Numbered from the stretch's first letter, positions 9,001-17,167 are shown. The stretch: 25,575 bases of DNA from CAXXFQ01 sp963674475 (GCA_963674475.2 CAXXFQ010000026.1:1-25575); one strand, 5' to 3'. Notes: generated by a model from the letters alone, not told the origin. Numbers and translations are program-made.

Positions 9001-9138
9001 AAGCGACCGGCCCGTGGCTTCCCGGTAGAGCTTGTTTGCCCAGAGAATATTATTTTGGGTGTTGTGAAGGGCTATGATAACCGGAATATTTTCAAGTGTT
9101 TTCCTGTCTACTTGCCTGAATATGGTATTTTCAGTCAT
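6037..9138 (-). CDS. Hybrid sensor histidine kinase, five PAS domains plus receiver
   Basis: Predicted cytosolic sensor kinase of 1033 residues with no transmembrane helix. The order is PAS1 (about 15-125), PAS2 (135-260), PAS3 (270-388), PAS4 (395-512), PAS5 (522-641), HisKA with H671 in GGVAHDFNNML, HATPase (about 765-890; NARDAI, DNGCGM, TGLGLATVYG) and a C-terminal receiver (about 911-1030) with D963 in ITDVVMPG and a conserved K in QKPF. PAS1 has a cysteine cluster, C54, C64 and C67 (KKPCRNCP), which suggests a metal, Fe-S or redox sensor. PAS3 and PAS5 are a recent internal duplication. A GGAG site lies just before the ATG. It is first in a likely operon with pcm and the sigma-54 activator. 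The activator has no receiver domain, so phosphotransfer to it is not expected; the output partner is unknown. Confidence 0.93.
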   Translation of the reverse strand: MTENTIFRQVDRKTLENIPVIIALHNTQNNILWANKLYREATGRSLSEIEGKKCYSVWGLKKPCRNCPVLVALDSGEPAEAELTPSSQDQWPESQGSWLSKAEPIKDEKNNIIGAIEVAINITTRKKTEEELRAHKKFSDSIIDHSPYPMWVADSEGTVIKTNRALLETLRLTDEQILGNYNVFRDENLKKQDILSKARASLKKGLPIRFSIPWKAADAGEEGFLAARDLYIDAALYPIMTSSGGMSHIVCQWVDITELKKTEEELRRQRTMLARTESIAHLGSWEWDISRDQVTWSEELFNITGLDPAEGAPSFSEQSKIYTPEDMKRLRKAVEACREKGIPYELEVQIKRPDGEKRYCIDSGRAESEPGEPVSRLVGFLQDITERRQAEETLRESNAKYRNLFEAASDAIYLIALDDGIIAEANSVACRMLGRTKEEILGLSIEDIDPNYPLEEFIKFWKDRPEEQPLLFESSHKKKNGALFPVEISGIKYRIGDKIVLYGRAHDITERKKAEDELLRQRAMLARTESIAHVGSWEWDISRDQVTWSEELFSIVGLDPAEGAPSFANHSKLYLPEDMQRLKEAVDACLKDKRPYEIELRAIRKNGEIRYCLASGRPDTGPDGKVCRLVGFLQDITERKRQEEEKEKLHEQLIQAQRMESVGRLAGGVAHDFNNMLSVILGYAEMAKEQVSPDHSLHANLEEILTAAARSRDITRQLLAFARRQTISPVVMDINKAISGMISFLDRLIGEDIELDWRPGEGLCQIRMDPSQIDQILVNLCVNARDAIRGGGKISIKTVKVTLDETYVAIHPGFAPGEFILLTVKDNGCGMDQETLESVFEPFFTTKEMAVGTGLGLATVYGIVKQNSGQINVYSEPGKGTCFKLYLPCHKGAGNMESVTSDEVIPTGSGETILLVEDEDAIMKMISKMLEKLGYKVLTTDSPEKGLEMVSGLTGGIDMLITDVVMPGMNGRDLANRLLELYPDIKVLFMSGYTADVIANRGVLDDGLNFIQKPFTRKALAVKVRNALDKKQD
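7438..7581 (-). repeat. Intragenic duplicated PAS segment, copy 2 (PAS5)
   Basis: Encodes kinase residues 520-567. It matches the copy at 8194-8337 with only 4 changes in 48 amino acids, and the DNA is also nearly identical. Similarity drops sharply in the rest of the two PAS domains. Confidence 0.85.
8194..8337 (-). repeat. Intragenic duplicated PAS segment, copy 1 (PAS3)
   Basis: Encodes kinase residues 268-315 and is the partner of the segment at 7438-7581. The shared core includes GSWEWDISRDQVTWSEEL in both copies. The copies are about 756 bp apart, with PAS4 between them. Confidence 0.85.
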
Positions 9139-9753
9139 CAGTTTACTCCGGTCAATCTATCGGGCTGAAAACAGCCTGGCCTGCCCAGATAACTTCCAAC
9201 AATCTATTTTCACTACCCTGGCTCAGTTTTGCTTTTTTCAAAGAAATAACCGCGGATCCTGGGATTCCGGATATCAGGGAACTATTCAACGGCTCATAAC
9301 TTTTCTCATAATCCAGCAGCCGCTAAGTTTAAGTCTACTCCTGCTTCTCAAATGCAACAAGGATTTATATTTAAGATTGCAGCTCCCGGGTCGGGATGCG
9401 TCCTCCCATGGGCAGACCGGGGTTCTGGTTTTATGCTTTTTTCCTTTACCTCTTTTTTTACTATCAGAAAGTGCCAACATTTCCTCCCTGTGAAATCCTG
9501 AGTCCGCGGAGCGACCACGACCCCCTGGATTTAAACGGTTCCACCGAAAAAGAAGTCCCGGGAAAATAGCCGATCCCCCGCCCGGCGCTGATCAACCGCG
9601 GAAATCAACCGGTTGCCGAATTTTCATTTTCAATATATTTCCATGAGGGTTACAATTGGATGGTTTCTAAAAAATCACCAGGTTGATTACAGATTCAGGG
9701 AGCCCGGCGAGGCAAGGCCTCCGGGCATTTAAGTTCCTATTAACAGGAAGGAT
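9139..9753. other. Divergent intergenic region, 615 bp, no convincing gene
   Basis: Lies between the divergent hybrid kinase and amidohydrolase genes and must hold both promoters. Reading frames here lack ribosome sites and recognisable protein character. The one clear structure is a hairpin at 9702-9726: GCCCGG pairs with CCGGGC and an inner AGGC pairs with GCCT. It sits in the probable leader of the amidohydrolase and has no following T run. I saw no sigma-54 promoter here. Confidence 0.55.
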
Positions 9754-10743
9754 ATGGAAATGAAGACCGCCAGGATGCACCCTCTACATGAATCCCCTTC
9801 AGATTTCTCCGGAAATCTCCTCACCCGCCGTAGCTTCTTCAGGGGAATGGCAGCGGCATCAGCAGGGATTGCTGCTTCCCGCAAAGCCTTCAGCAGCGGC
9901 AGCGGCTATTCAAGAATTGACGTCCACACTCATATAGGCCTTCCGGCCCTGCGGAACGACTCCCTGGATACCAAAAGGCTCCTGGACTGGATGGACGAAA
10001 ACAACATCGAAAAGGCTGTTGTGCTGGCGCTGGTTTCACCCGAAGGTTTCTATTACCAGGTCAGCAACGAACATGTCCTGGAAACCACCCGCAACCACCG
10101 GGACCGCCTGCTTCCATTTGTTGACATTGATCCGCGGCAGAGTTACGTGGACACCAGGGAGACAATAACCGAAAGGCTTAAACAGTACCTGGACCAGGGC
10201 GCAGTAGGCCTGGGTGAACACAAGTGCGGAGTTCCTATTGACGATCCCCGCAATCTCGAGGTATTTGCCGCGGCCAGCGACCTGGAATTGCCCGTTCTGT
10301 TCCACATAGATTCAGAAAGAAACACTGACAGGCCCGGGCTTCCCGGCCTGGAAAAGGCCTTGAAAGCCGCGCCTGAAGCTCTGTTCATCGGCCACGCCCA
10401 GGGTTGGTGGGCATCGGTATCAGGAGATACCCGGCAGGAAGACCTCGGAATCTACCCCAGGGGACCGGTGGCCCCGGGAGGGGCCGTTGACCGTCTCTTT
10501 GACACCTATCCCAATCTCTACGGAGACCTTTCCGCGGGAAGCGGAAACAATGCCATCACCCGCGACATGGAATGGGGCCGGGAATTCCTTATTCGCCGGG
10601 CCGACCGGCTGCTCTTCGGTACAGACTACCTGGGCGTGGGCCAGAACGTCCCTCAGCTGAACTCCCTGGAAAAATTCAACCTGCCTGAAGATGTGATGAA
10701 AAAAATATGCCGAAGCAATGCGGAAAAAGTGCTGAACCTGTGA
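9754..10743 (+). CDS. Tat-exported amidohydrolase (Amidohydro_2 family)
   Basis: Metal-dependent hydrolase or decarboxylase of the amidohydrolase TIM-barrel superfamily, 329 residues. It begins with a twin-arginine signal, TRRSFFRG (R25, R26), followed by an alanine-rich hydrophobic stretch, so it should be folded in the cytosol and exported. The metal site is visible as DVHTH (H58, H60), H184 in VLFHID, H214 in FIGHAQGWW and D291 in LLFGTD. AGGAAGGAT precedes the ATG. It stands alone on the plus strand between the kinase and a tRNA gene. Relatives include ACMSD-like decarboxylases and 2-pyrone-dicarboxylate hydrolases, but the true substrate cannot be read. An exported member is somewhat unusual. 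Confidence 0.87.
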   Translation: MEMKTARMHPLHESPSDFSGNLLTRRSFFRGMAAASAGIAASRKAFSSGSGYSRIDVHTHIGLPALRNDSLDTKRLLDWMDENNIEKAVVLALVSPEGFYYQVSNEHVLETTRNHRDRLLPFVDIDPRQSYVDTRETITERLKQYLDQGAVGLGEHKCGVPIDDPRNLEVFAAASDLELPVLFHIDSERNTDRPGLPGLEKALKAAPEALFIGHAQGWWASVSGDTRQEDLGIYPRGPVAPGGAVDRLFDTYPNLYGDLSAGSGNNAITRDMEWGREFLIRRADRLLFGTDYLGVGQNVPQLNSLEKFNLPEDVMKKICRSNAEKVLNL

Positions 10744-10810
10744 TCGGGTAAACCAAAGCGGCTGAATCAGGGGGAAAGCGGGTACCGGCAGAACTCTGAA
10801 TGAAAAAAGG

Positions 10811-10903
10811 TGGCGGAGAGAGAGGGATTCGAACCCTCGGTACCGGGATTACCAGTACAACTGCTTAGCAGGCAGCCCTGTTCGACCACTCCAGCATCTC
10901 TCC
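10811..10903 (-). tRNA. tRNA-Ser(GCT)
   Basis: Serine tRNA on the minus strand with its CCA end encoded (TGG at 10811-10813 on the plus strand). The 7-bp acceptor stem GGAGAGA/TCTCTCC has a G discriminator. The T arm contains GGTTCGAATCC, and the long variable arm marks a class II tRNA. The anticodon loop CTGCTAA gives anticodon GCT, which reads AGC and AGU. Confidence 0.95.
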
Positions 10904-11204
10904 GCGCAAGCAGGGACTACACAATACCTAAAAAACTGATGTTTTTCAAGTTCCGCCCAATTATATCAAAGCTTTGCCGCAGCGGTATATTCCGCCCCCG
11001 ATAATCCCTCCCTTGCTTTCCCTTATCCCGGGGGTACCAGAGGGTATGGAAAGAAAGCAAATCCGGCCTTCCGGGAGGGCTTCCTCCCGGAAGATGCGGC
11101 TCTCTGGAAATTTGGAATTTTCCGTATCCAGCCTGCCGCCTGGTTCCCATCTCCAGGGAATGATATTTGCCGATGCTCCGTTTTAATGTAAAAATAGCCC
11201 TATT
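10904..11204. other. Intergenic region of 300 bp with one strong hairpin
   Basis: This stretch lies between tRNA-Ser (minus) and the PLP dehydratase gene (plus). Apart from the hairpin at 11068-11093 I see no gene or repeat. It should contain the tRNA promoter on the minus strand and the promoter of the dehydratase/AGPS gene set on the plus strand, but neither shows a convincing -35/-10 pair by eye. Confidence 0.5.
11068..11093. repeat. Perfect 11-bp hairpin in the leader of the PLP dehydratase gene
   Basis: CTTCCGGGAGG pairs perfectly with CCTCCCGGAAG across a GCTT tetraloop. No T run follows on either strand, so a standard terminator is unlikely. It lies about 110 bp before the start codon at 11205 and may be an mRNA structure or a dispersed palindrome. 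Confidence 0.6.
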
Positions 11205-12177
11205 ATGGAATTCGACATTCGGATGCTCAGGGAGTCCCGGGCTTTGCTCTCCCACTACATAAAACAAACCCCGGTTCTGCCTTCACATTCGGTTCCGGGC
11301 TTGTGGCTGAAAGCAGAAAACCTCCAGGTAACCGGGTCCTTCAAAATCAGGACTGCTCTGAACCAGCTCCTTCAGCTGACCCGCCAGCAGAGGGAGAAAG
11401 GAATTGTGACCTCAAGCTCCGGGAACTTCGCGGGCGGAGTATCATATGCAGCCTCGATCCTGGGGGTATCCGCCAAGATCGTAATGATGCAGTCCTCCAA
11501 TCCGGCCAAAGTTGAAAAAAGTCCTGAAATACGGGGCTCAGATCAGCTTCTGCGGAAACACATTCCAGGAACGGCTGGAACGGGTCAGGGAGATTGAAAA
11601 TTCTGAAAAAAGAACAGTGATTTATCCATTCGACCACCCGGATGCAATAGTCGGAGGCGCCACTGTCGGCCTGGAAATTATCGAACAGTGCAGGCGGGTG
11701 AAACAGGTGATTGTCCCGGTCAGCGGGGGAGGCCTGATTTCCGGTATTGCCCTGACCTTCAAGCTCCTTCACCCTGAGATCCGGGTTTTCGGGGTCCAGC
11801 CCCTGGGTTCCAATGCCACTGCTCTCTCATACCATCAGAAGAAAAGGGTCTGCCTGGAAAAAAGCAGCACCATTGCCGACGGACTGACCGTAACGGATCC
11901 GGGGGCGGTTACCCTGCCTTTGATCAGGGAGCTGGTGGATGACATGGTCACAGTATCTGAAGAGTCGATACGGCAGGCAACGAGCCAGCTTATTTTCCAG
12001 GAAAAGCTCCTGGCAGAGCCCGCAGGTGCGGTCCCCCTGGCGGCAGTCCTGGAAAACAAGGTTCCTTTCAAGGACTCGGTAGCTGTCATCAGCGGGGGTA
12101 ACATTAACCCTGATCTCCTGGCTTCTCTCACCGAGGATTACAGGCAGGAAATACTTCGAAATACCAGGAGAAACTGA
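11205..12177 (+). CDS. PLP-dependent threonine/serine dehydratase-like protein, frameshifted
   Basis: Fold-type II PLP enzyme related to threonine dehydratase and serine racemase. The first frame has WLKAENLQVTGSFKIR, containing the PLP lysine, and the phosphate/substrate loop SSSGNFAGG. The second frame begins KVLKYGAQISFCGNT and carries VSGGGLISGIA, the PLP phosphate-binding loop, then LAEPAGAVPLAA and SGGNI. Removing one base from the A6 run at 11515-11520 joins them into a 323-residue protein, the normal length for a catabolic dehydratase without a regulatory domain. The substrate loop is odd: family members usually read SGNHAQG, whereas here F and GG replace H and QG. Substrate and even reaction may therefore differ. 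It precedes AGPS on the same strand by 135 bp. Confidence 0.77.
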
Positions 12178-12312
12178 CTCCTCGCATATAGATGTTTGCT
12201 CTTTAACGACACTATTTTAATATTTTCACCTGATTTGCAATAATAGATGCAGGCATCAGCTAGGCTAACCTCTACATAAACAAAGTCATCGTACCTATTT
12301 GGAGAATTAAAC

Positions 12313-14079
12313 ATGGGCGAACATCGGAAGATTAAGGACAGCAGGCTCGAAAATATCCCCTGGGGCCACAAATGGGGATTCAAGGACACGGAATTCTTCC
12401 TTCATGATGACCGGTCTGTTGAACTCCGCGGAAAGCGCTACATGCTCTCAGGGTACAAGATGCATGACTTTCTTCCCTATGTCGAAAAAGTCCTCGGCAT
12501 GAAGATGGACCTGGAAAACCTGAAACTGGAAAGAACTGACAAACCTGTCGACCCGCCAAGAAAAAACGATGCTTTTTGCAAGGCCGCGGCCGAAGCCTTC
12601 CGGAGTGACCAGATTTCGTTCGACGATGAAGTCCGCCTGCTGCACAGCCATGGCCAGACGACTGCTGAAGAGGTTTACCGGGTTCTATATGACAGGCTTG
12701 ATCGTTTTGCCGACATGGTCTTTTTCTGTGAAACCCAGGAAGACGCTGAAAAAATTGTAGCCCTGGCCGATGAGCATGATGTCTGCCTGGTACCCTACGG
12801 GGGAGGCACCAGCGTCAGCTGCGCCCTGCAGCTTCCTCCCCAAGAAAAAAGAATGATCGTTTCCATTGATATGGCGCGCATGAACAAGATCGAATGGATT
12901 GACAGGAAAAACATGATGGCCTGTGTCCAGGCGGGGATCTGGGGAATGGATCTTGAAGCCCTGATGAACGAGGAAGGTTTTACTATCGGCCATGAGCCGG
13001 ACAGCATCGAGCTTTCCACACTGGGCGGGTGGATTGCGACCAATGCCAGCGGCATGAAGAAAAACAAATACGGAAATATCGAGCAGTGTGTTGAGAATAT
13101 GACCCTGGTGACAGCCAGGGGAGTCATTGAACAGAAGCAACCCCTCTGCCGTGCCGCAGTGGGGACCCAGCCCCAGCTTGCACTGTTTGGAAACGAGGGG
13201 AATTTCGGAATCATTACCAGGGCGGTGATCAAGCTCTTCCCGATCCCGGAGGTTACAAAATACGGCTCCCTGGTGTTTCCTGATTTCAGGACCGGCGCCA
13301 GTTTCCTGGAGGAACTGTCCAAAACAGATTACATCCCGGCCAGTATTCGACTGGTGGACAATATCCAGTTTAAATTCGGGCTGGCCCTGAAGGAGACTAC
13401 TGACAGCAAGCTGGAGGAGATAAAAAGCAGGCTGCAGAAATTTTTCCTCTTCAGCATCAAGAAATTCGACCCTGACCAGATGGTTGCCGCGACTATCGTA
13501 ATGGAAGGTTCAAAAGAGCAGGTTTCGAGGCAGGAAAAATGCCTATACAAGCTGGCCAAAAAATACCGGGGCCTTCCCGGCGGGGCCGAAGCAGGACAAA
13601 GGGGTTATCTTTTAACCTACGCCATTGCCTACATCCGCGACTTCGTTGTCACCTTTGATGTTATCGGAGAGACCTTTGAGACTACTGTCCCCTGGAGCAA
13701 GGTGCACGAGGTTACAAAAGCGGTCGAAGATCGCGCCGCCATCAAACACAAGGAGCTGGGCTTCCCCGGGGACTTCTATGTCTCGTACAGAATCACTCAG
13801 GTCTACCATACCGGCTGCTGCATATATTTCATGATGGGCCTCCTGGTCAAAGGCCTAGAAAATCCGGCCCACACCTTTGGTAAAATGGAACACTCCCTGC
13901 GGGAGGCCATCCTGGAGGCCGGCGGATCAATCTCCCACCATCATGGTGTTGGCAAGCTGAGAAAAGATTTCATAAAAAACACCTTCTCAGAGGGAACCAT
14001 TGAATTCATCAAACAGATGAAAAAAGGAGTCGATCCAAAGAATATCTTCGGCATCAAAAACAATGCTCTGGCGGAATAG
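12313..14079 (+). CDS. agps: Alkyldihydroxyacetonephosphate synthase (AGPS-like, FAD-dependent)
   Basis: FAD flavoenzyme of 588 residues that exchanges the acyl chain of acyl-DHAP for a fatty alcohol, forming the ether bond of alkyl-DHAP (EC 2.5.1.26). It resembles animal AGPS closely over long stretches: PYGGGTSV (161-168, FAD pyrophosphate loop), GHEPDS (226-231), NASGMKKNKYGNIE (244-257) and the catalytic histidine loop HHHGVGKLRK (542-551). Tyr498 in TQVYHTGCCIYF aligns with the segment holding the active-site tyrosine of AGPS. There is no peroxisomal targeting presequence and no signal peptide. A ribosome site TTGGAGAA precedes the ATG. The reductase gene follows by 16 bp. Glycolate oxidase-type flavoproteins share the fold, but these motifs make AGPS much more likely. 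Confidence 0.9.
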   Translation: MGEHRKIKDSRLENIPWGHKWGFKDTEFFLHDDRSVELRGKRYMLSGYKMHDFLPYVEKVLGMKMDLENLKLERTDKPVDPPRKNDAFCKAAAEAFRSDQISFDDEVRLLHSHGQTTAEEVYRVLYDRLDRFADMVFFCETQEDAEKIVALADEHDVCLVPYGGGTSVSCALQLPPQEKRMIVSIDMARMNKIEWIDRKNMMACVQAGIWGMDLEALMNEEGFTIGHEPDSIELSTLGGWIATNASGMKKNKYGNIEQCVENMTLVTARGVIEQKQPLCRAAVGTQPQLALFGNEGNFGIITRAVIKLFPIPEVTKYGSLVFPDFRTGASFLEELSKTDYIPASIRLVDNIQFKFGLALKETTDSKLEEIKSRLQKFFLFSIKKFDPDQMVAATIVMEGSKEQVSRQEKCLYKLAKKYRGLPGGAEAGQRGYLLTYAIAYIRDFVVTFDVIGETFETTVPWSKVHEVTKAVEDRAAIKHKELGFPGDFYVSYRITQVYHTGCCIYFMMGLLVKGLENPAHTFGKMEHSLREAILEAGGSISHHHGVGKLRKDFIKNTFSEGTIEFIKQMKKGVDPKNIFGIKNNALAE

Positions 14080-14095
14080 ATAGGGCAGATTATTT

Positions 14096-14911
14096 ATGAA
14101 CTTTAGAAACCGAGTTGTTTTAATTACCGGAGCCGGTTCAGGTTTGGGCCGACAGCTGGCCCTGGACCTGGAAAAAGAAGGCTGTCGAATCGCCATGGGT
14201 GATTATGACGAAAAAGGGCTTATGGAAACCGCGGCTCTGCTCAAAACTCCTGAAGCTGATCTTTTCTGCCTGAAATCTGATGTAACTGAACCCGAGGACT
14301 GTCGGAGGCTGGTGGAAGGCACAATAAAAAAATTCGGGAAAATGGATATTTTCATTCCCTGCGCCGGTGCCAGCATGTGGGCTGATTTCCTGGAGATAAT
14401 TGATCTGTCACTCTTCAGAAAAATGCTTGATATCAACTACCTCGGCGTAGTTTATTGCCTCCACTACGCGCTTCCTCACCTGATCAGCTCCAAAGGCTCA
14501 CTGGTCACGATCTCTTCCTTCCAGGGAGTTTTCGGAATCGCCCATCACACGGCCTATTCGGCTTCCAAGCACGCTTTGAACGGATTCCTGGAAGCGCTGG
14601 AAGCTGAACTTGGCGGCAGCGTACATATACTTAACGTAATGCCGGCCTGGATCTCGGGCACTAACCTTCGCCAGAATGCCTACCAGGCTTCGGGGGACCA
14701 GGGGGGTAAAACCCGCAAGCACAGCCGCCCCATTGCCACGGTCACGGTCGAGGATTGTTCCCGCTCCATAATAAAGGCTCTTCATAAGCGAAAACGGGAA
14801 CTGTTTCAGCCCAGGAAAGCGGCACTTCTGCGGATTATTAATGCCCTGTTTCCCTGGTTTGTTTCAGCCTTTATCCGCTACCACGTGAAAAAGCAGCACA
14901 AGGAAAAATAG
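14096..14911 (+). CDS. Short-chain dehydrogenase/reductase, candidate alkyl-DHAP reductase
   Basis: SDR of 271 residues with the cofactor loop TGAGSGLG (11-18), D62-V in the adenine pocket, CAGAS in place of the usual NAG, and catalytic S140/S141, Y154 and K158 (YSASK). The C-terminal segment from about 243 (LLRIINALFPWFVSAFIRYH) is hydrophobic and amphipathic, consistent with membrane contact and a lipid substrate. It starts 16 bp after AGPS and so is almost certainly co-transcribed with it. In animals an SDR, DHRS7B/PexRAP, reduces acyl- and alkyl-DHAP at the step after AGPS. The same job fits here by context, but SDR specificity cannot be read from motifs. The SDR call is firm; the role is inference. 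Confidence 0.85.
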   Translation: MNFRNRVVLITGAGSGLGRQLALDLEKEGCRIAMGDYDEKGLMETAALLKTPEADLFCLKSDVTEPEDCRRLVEGTIKKFGKMDIFIPCAGASMWADFLEIIDLSLFRKMLDINYLGVVYCLHYALPHLISSKGSLVTISSFQGVFGIAHHTAYSASKHALNGFLEALEAELGGSVHILNVMPAWISGTNLRQNAYQASGDQGGKTRKHSRPIATVTVEDCSRSIIKALHKRKRELFQPRKAALLRIINALFPWFVSAFIRYHVKKQHKEK

Positions 14912-14915
14912 ATCA

Positions 14916-14932
14916 CGGGAGAATTTTTCCCG
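14916..14932. terminator. Weak convergent terminator hairpin
   Basis: CGGGA, a short AT-rich loop containing a run of T, then TCCCG, lies between the stop codons of the SDR gene and the convergent outer-membrane protein gene. The stem is short; function is plausible only from its position. Confidence 0.35.
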
Positions 14933-14960
14933 GCAGTACACAGTCGACTCTAATCTGAAA

Positions 14961-16889
14961 CTAAAATTCAAAACCAAATGTAACGTAGCTTCTTTGATCA
15001 CGACGATTAGTTTCATAAGAATTCAGGGGACTCTCCCCAGCTATATCATAAATCTCGCTGAAACCGTATTTCATTTCGTGCCCCAACCCAATATTAAGAC
15101 CATATCTGGGAACTAACCAATATAATTGAAAATCGGCGATGCCCCGGTTGTCTCTCAACTGAAAATCCTGGGTGATTGCATCCTGATTTCTTTCATATCC
15201 TGTAATGGAATTAACGTGATTGTACCGCCATCTGACTCTTGAACCAAAATTCTTATAGGCTACCTCGAACTTACCGGATTGAGTGTATCCGAATCCGTTG
15301 TAATATTGATTCTTAGCCAGGGTTGCCTTAATTTCCTGACCAATATGTTCTTTTATATAATCTTCAATAACCATCGAACTCACACTGGTAAAATCAGCAA
15401 AAATATCAAGAGACAAACGAATTACTATATCCTCAAGAAAGAAACTCACGTCGAAAGTACTGCCAAGCACGTTCACTATCGCCATTTTATCGAACTTTTC
15501 ATTGAGATCTCCTTCTGATAGATCATAGGCGGCACTCAAGCCGAAAATTAAACTGTACCCCTCCTTTTTCTTGTTCTGGGTTGAGCTTAAATTTTGACTA
15601 GCCAGCCCCATAAAAACCGTTTTTGCATAAAACAAAAAATCCTCTTTGGTTCTGCCTTCCAGCCCCAGTTCAGCGGCAACCTCAACAAATAAGACATCAA
15701 ATCCACTTTTATAATTCTTTCCCGGTTCCGTCATGCCTTTTACTGGCTTCACCTGCATATTAAAACCAAGACTCGTCTGTAATTTATCTGGATCGATTCC
15801 ATCAATGAATTCAGCTGCTTTTGAATAGATATTGATCCTGTGCCACAAATCATTATTCAAACCAGACTGATCGACATTCTCAGAACGTTTAATTCTTTCC
15901 CCATCAATCCAGTTGTGAAAAGAAGCCACTGGATCGAAAATCTCAGCAAGGATTTTATTAAAAACTGTACCTTCTCCGGTTCTATAGAAATTCGATAACT
16001 GGAATGATGCCTCACCGATGGCCGCGCCGGCAAAGGCTGTTTGGAACTGATCATTGATACTGGAAACCTCGGGAAGTTCAGCTATGAATTCCCATAAAGC
16101 TGAAGCGACAAATGCTGTTAAAAAACTCTCTGCCGTATTGAGTCCGTTTGTTCTCCCAATTCTGTAATATATGGACCCAATTAAAGGATGAGCGTAGAAA
16201 TTGTACCTCCTATGATTATCATCGAAACGAAAACCCCTTGATGAAAACTTCTCTTTAATTCCATCCCAGTCTGTATCAAAGTCTCTGTCTCCGGAAAAGT
16301 CGAATAACTGATACATCCCGAATCCTCCCCCGAGGATACCGGCGATTTCCAGAATGGAGCGAACATATCTTTTTTCGTTCTCTCGCGCTACTTCTTCAGA
16401 ATTTCCTGAACCATCACAGGTTCCATTGAAAGCCGACTCTGCAGCTTTTTCCAATCCCAGCAAATAACCTTCATTTCTATAATTGATGAATCTTGCAACC
16501 AGTTTTTTTACGTCATCGAATTTGTCGCTGGTTTGCCAGCTGAATTTAAGTCCTTCTGCTGTCGACGAAGAATTGATGATTTCGGCGTTTACGTGATGCC
16601 TGCCGCCTAATTTAATGATTTTAATGAAGTTATCAAAATCTGATTTATACTTGTCTGGTATTTTTTCGTTTTCATAAATACATTCACACTTAATTTCCCT
16701 TTTTTCGATATCACTGATTAAACGCTCCAGCTCCAGGCAATAAAGCTTTGAGAGCTCCAGGCTTTCATTACCTCGGAGAATGGCCGGGACAGCCACCTGA
16801 ATGAGATATTCTCCTTTTACTTCATTAGCAGACAATGTTCCTGATACAGCAAAAATGAACGTTGGAAATACCCAGAATAAATACTTCAT
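14961..16889 (-). CDS. DUF3943-like predicted outer-membrane protein
   Basis: Protein of 642 residues with a Sec signal peptide (about 1-21, cleavage near LSA-NE). The middle (about 205-330) resembles DUF3943: a DDNHRRYNFYAHPLIGS segment, YYRIGRTNG, ALWEFIAELPEVSSIND and GAAIGE. The C-terminal half has alternating hydrophobic strands and ends in phenylalanine (YVTFGFEF), the usual beta-barrel sorting signal, so it is probably an outer-membrane protein. Function unknown. Base composition is unlike its neighbours: by hand count a sample line here is 35% GC (15361-15420) and another 43% (16501-16560), against 58% in the lipid gene at 18001-18060. No clear Shine-Dalgarno sequence precedes the start. 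It sits between the two halves of the ether-lipid set and may be a later insertion. Confidence 0.75.
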   Translation of the reverse strand: MKYLFWVFPTFIFAVSGTLSANEVKGEYLIQVAVPAILRGNESLELSKLYCLELERLISDIEKREIKCECIYENEKIPDKYKSDFDNFIKIIKLGGRHHVNAEIINSSSTAEGLKFSWQTSDKFDDVKKLVARFINYRNEGYLLGLEKAAESAFNGTCDGSGNSEEVARENEKRYVRSILEIAGILGGGFGMYQLFDFSGDRDFDTDWDGIKEKFSSRGFRFDDNHRRYNFYAHPLIGSIYYRIGRTNGLNTAESFLTAFVASALWEFIAELPEVSSINDQFQTAFAGAAIGEASFQLSNFYRTGEGTVFNKILAEIFDPVASFHNWIDGERIKRSENVDQSGLNNDLWHRINIYSKAAEFIDGIDPDKLQTSLGFNMQVKPVKGMTEPGKNYKSGFDVLFVEVAAELGLEGRTKEDFLFYAKTVFMGLASQNLSSTQNKKKEGYSLIFGLSAAYDLSEGDLNEKFDKMAIVNVLGSTFDVSFFLEDIVIRLSLDIFADFTSVSSMVIEDYIKEHIGQEIKATLAKNQYYNGFGYTQSGKFEVAYKNFGSRVRWRYNHVNSITGYERNQDAITQDFQLRDNRGIADFQLYWLVPRYGLNIGLGHEMKYGFSEIYDIAGESPLNSYETNRRDQRSYVTFGFEF

Positions 16890-17167
16890 ATTAAAATGAC
16901 TGAATAATCGTCCTGAAAGCGAAAAAATTCCTTGTTATCAACTAAAGAGATCACAAAAATCCTTGAGATTATTGCAGGGAGGCAGGCCCAAGTAAAGGGT
17001 TATCCGACAAATATATCTTGATATAAACTGCTTTCAAAATCGAACGGCAACAGCTTTACAAACAGATAAGCTTCTGCCCACGAATAGACGGCCGCTTCCT
17101 TGAATATGCCAGGATAAAGTGAATAACTGGATGTATTCATTTCAGGGGAAGAAAAGAGTCACTGATC
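16890..17167. other. Intergenic region, AT-rich, no gene seen
   Basis: About 280 bp between the ElbD-like gene and the outer-membrane protein gene, both on the minus strand. I see no open frame with a ribosome site and no strong hairpin apart from the palindrome at its right edge (17168-17191). It should hold the promoter of the outer-membrane protein gene. Confidence 0.5.

Noticed and set aside
9462..9490. TTGGCAC on the minus strand as a second sigma-54 promoter upstream of the kinase
   Set aside because: The -24 half is good but no GC lies at the required 10-base spacing, so the -12 element is missing.
9074..9493. 139-codon plus-strand frame in the kinase/amidohydrolase intergenic region
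   Set aside because: It starts inside the antisense kinase gene, is low in complexity with poly-Leu and Ser runs, and has no ribosome site.
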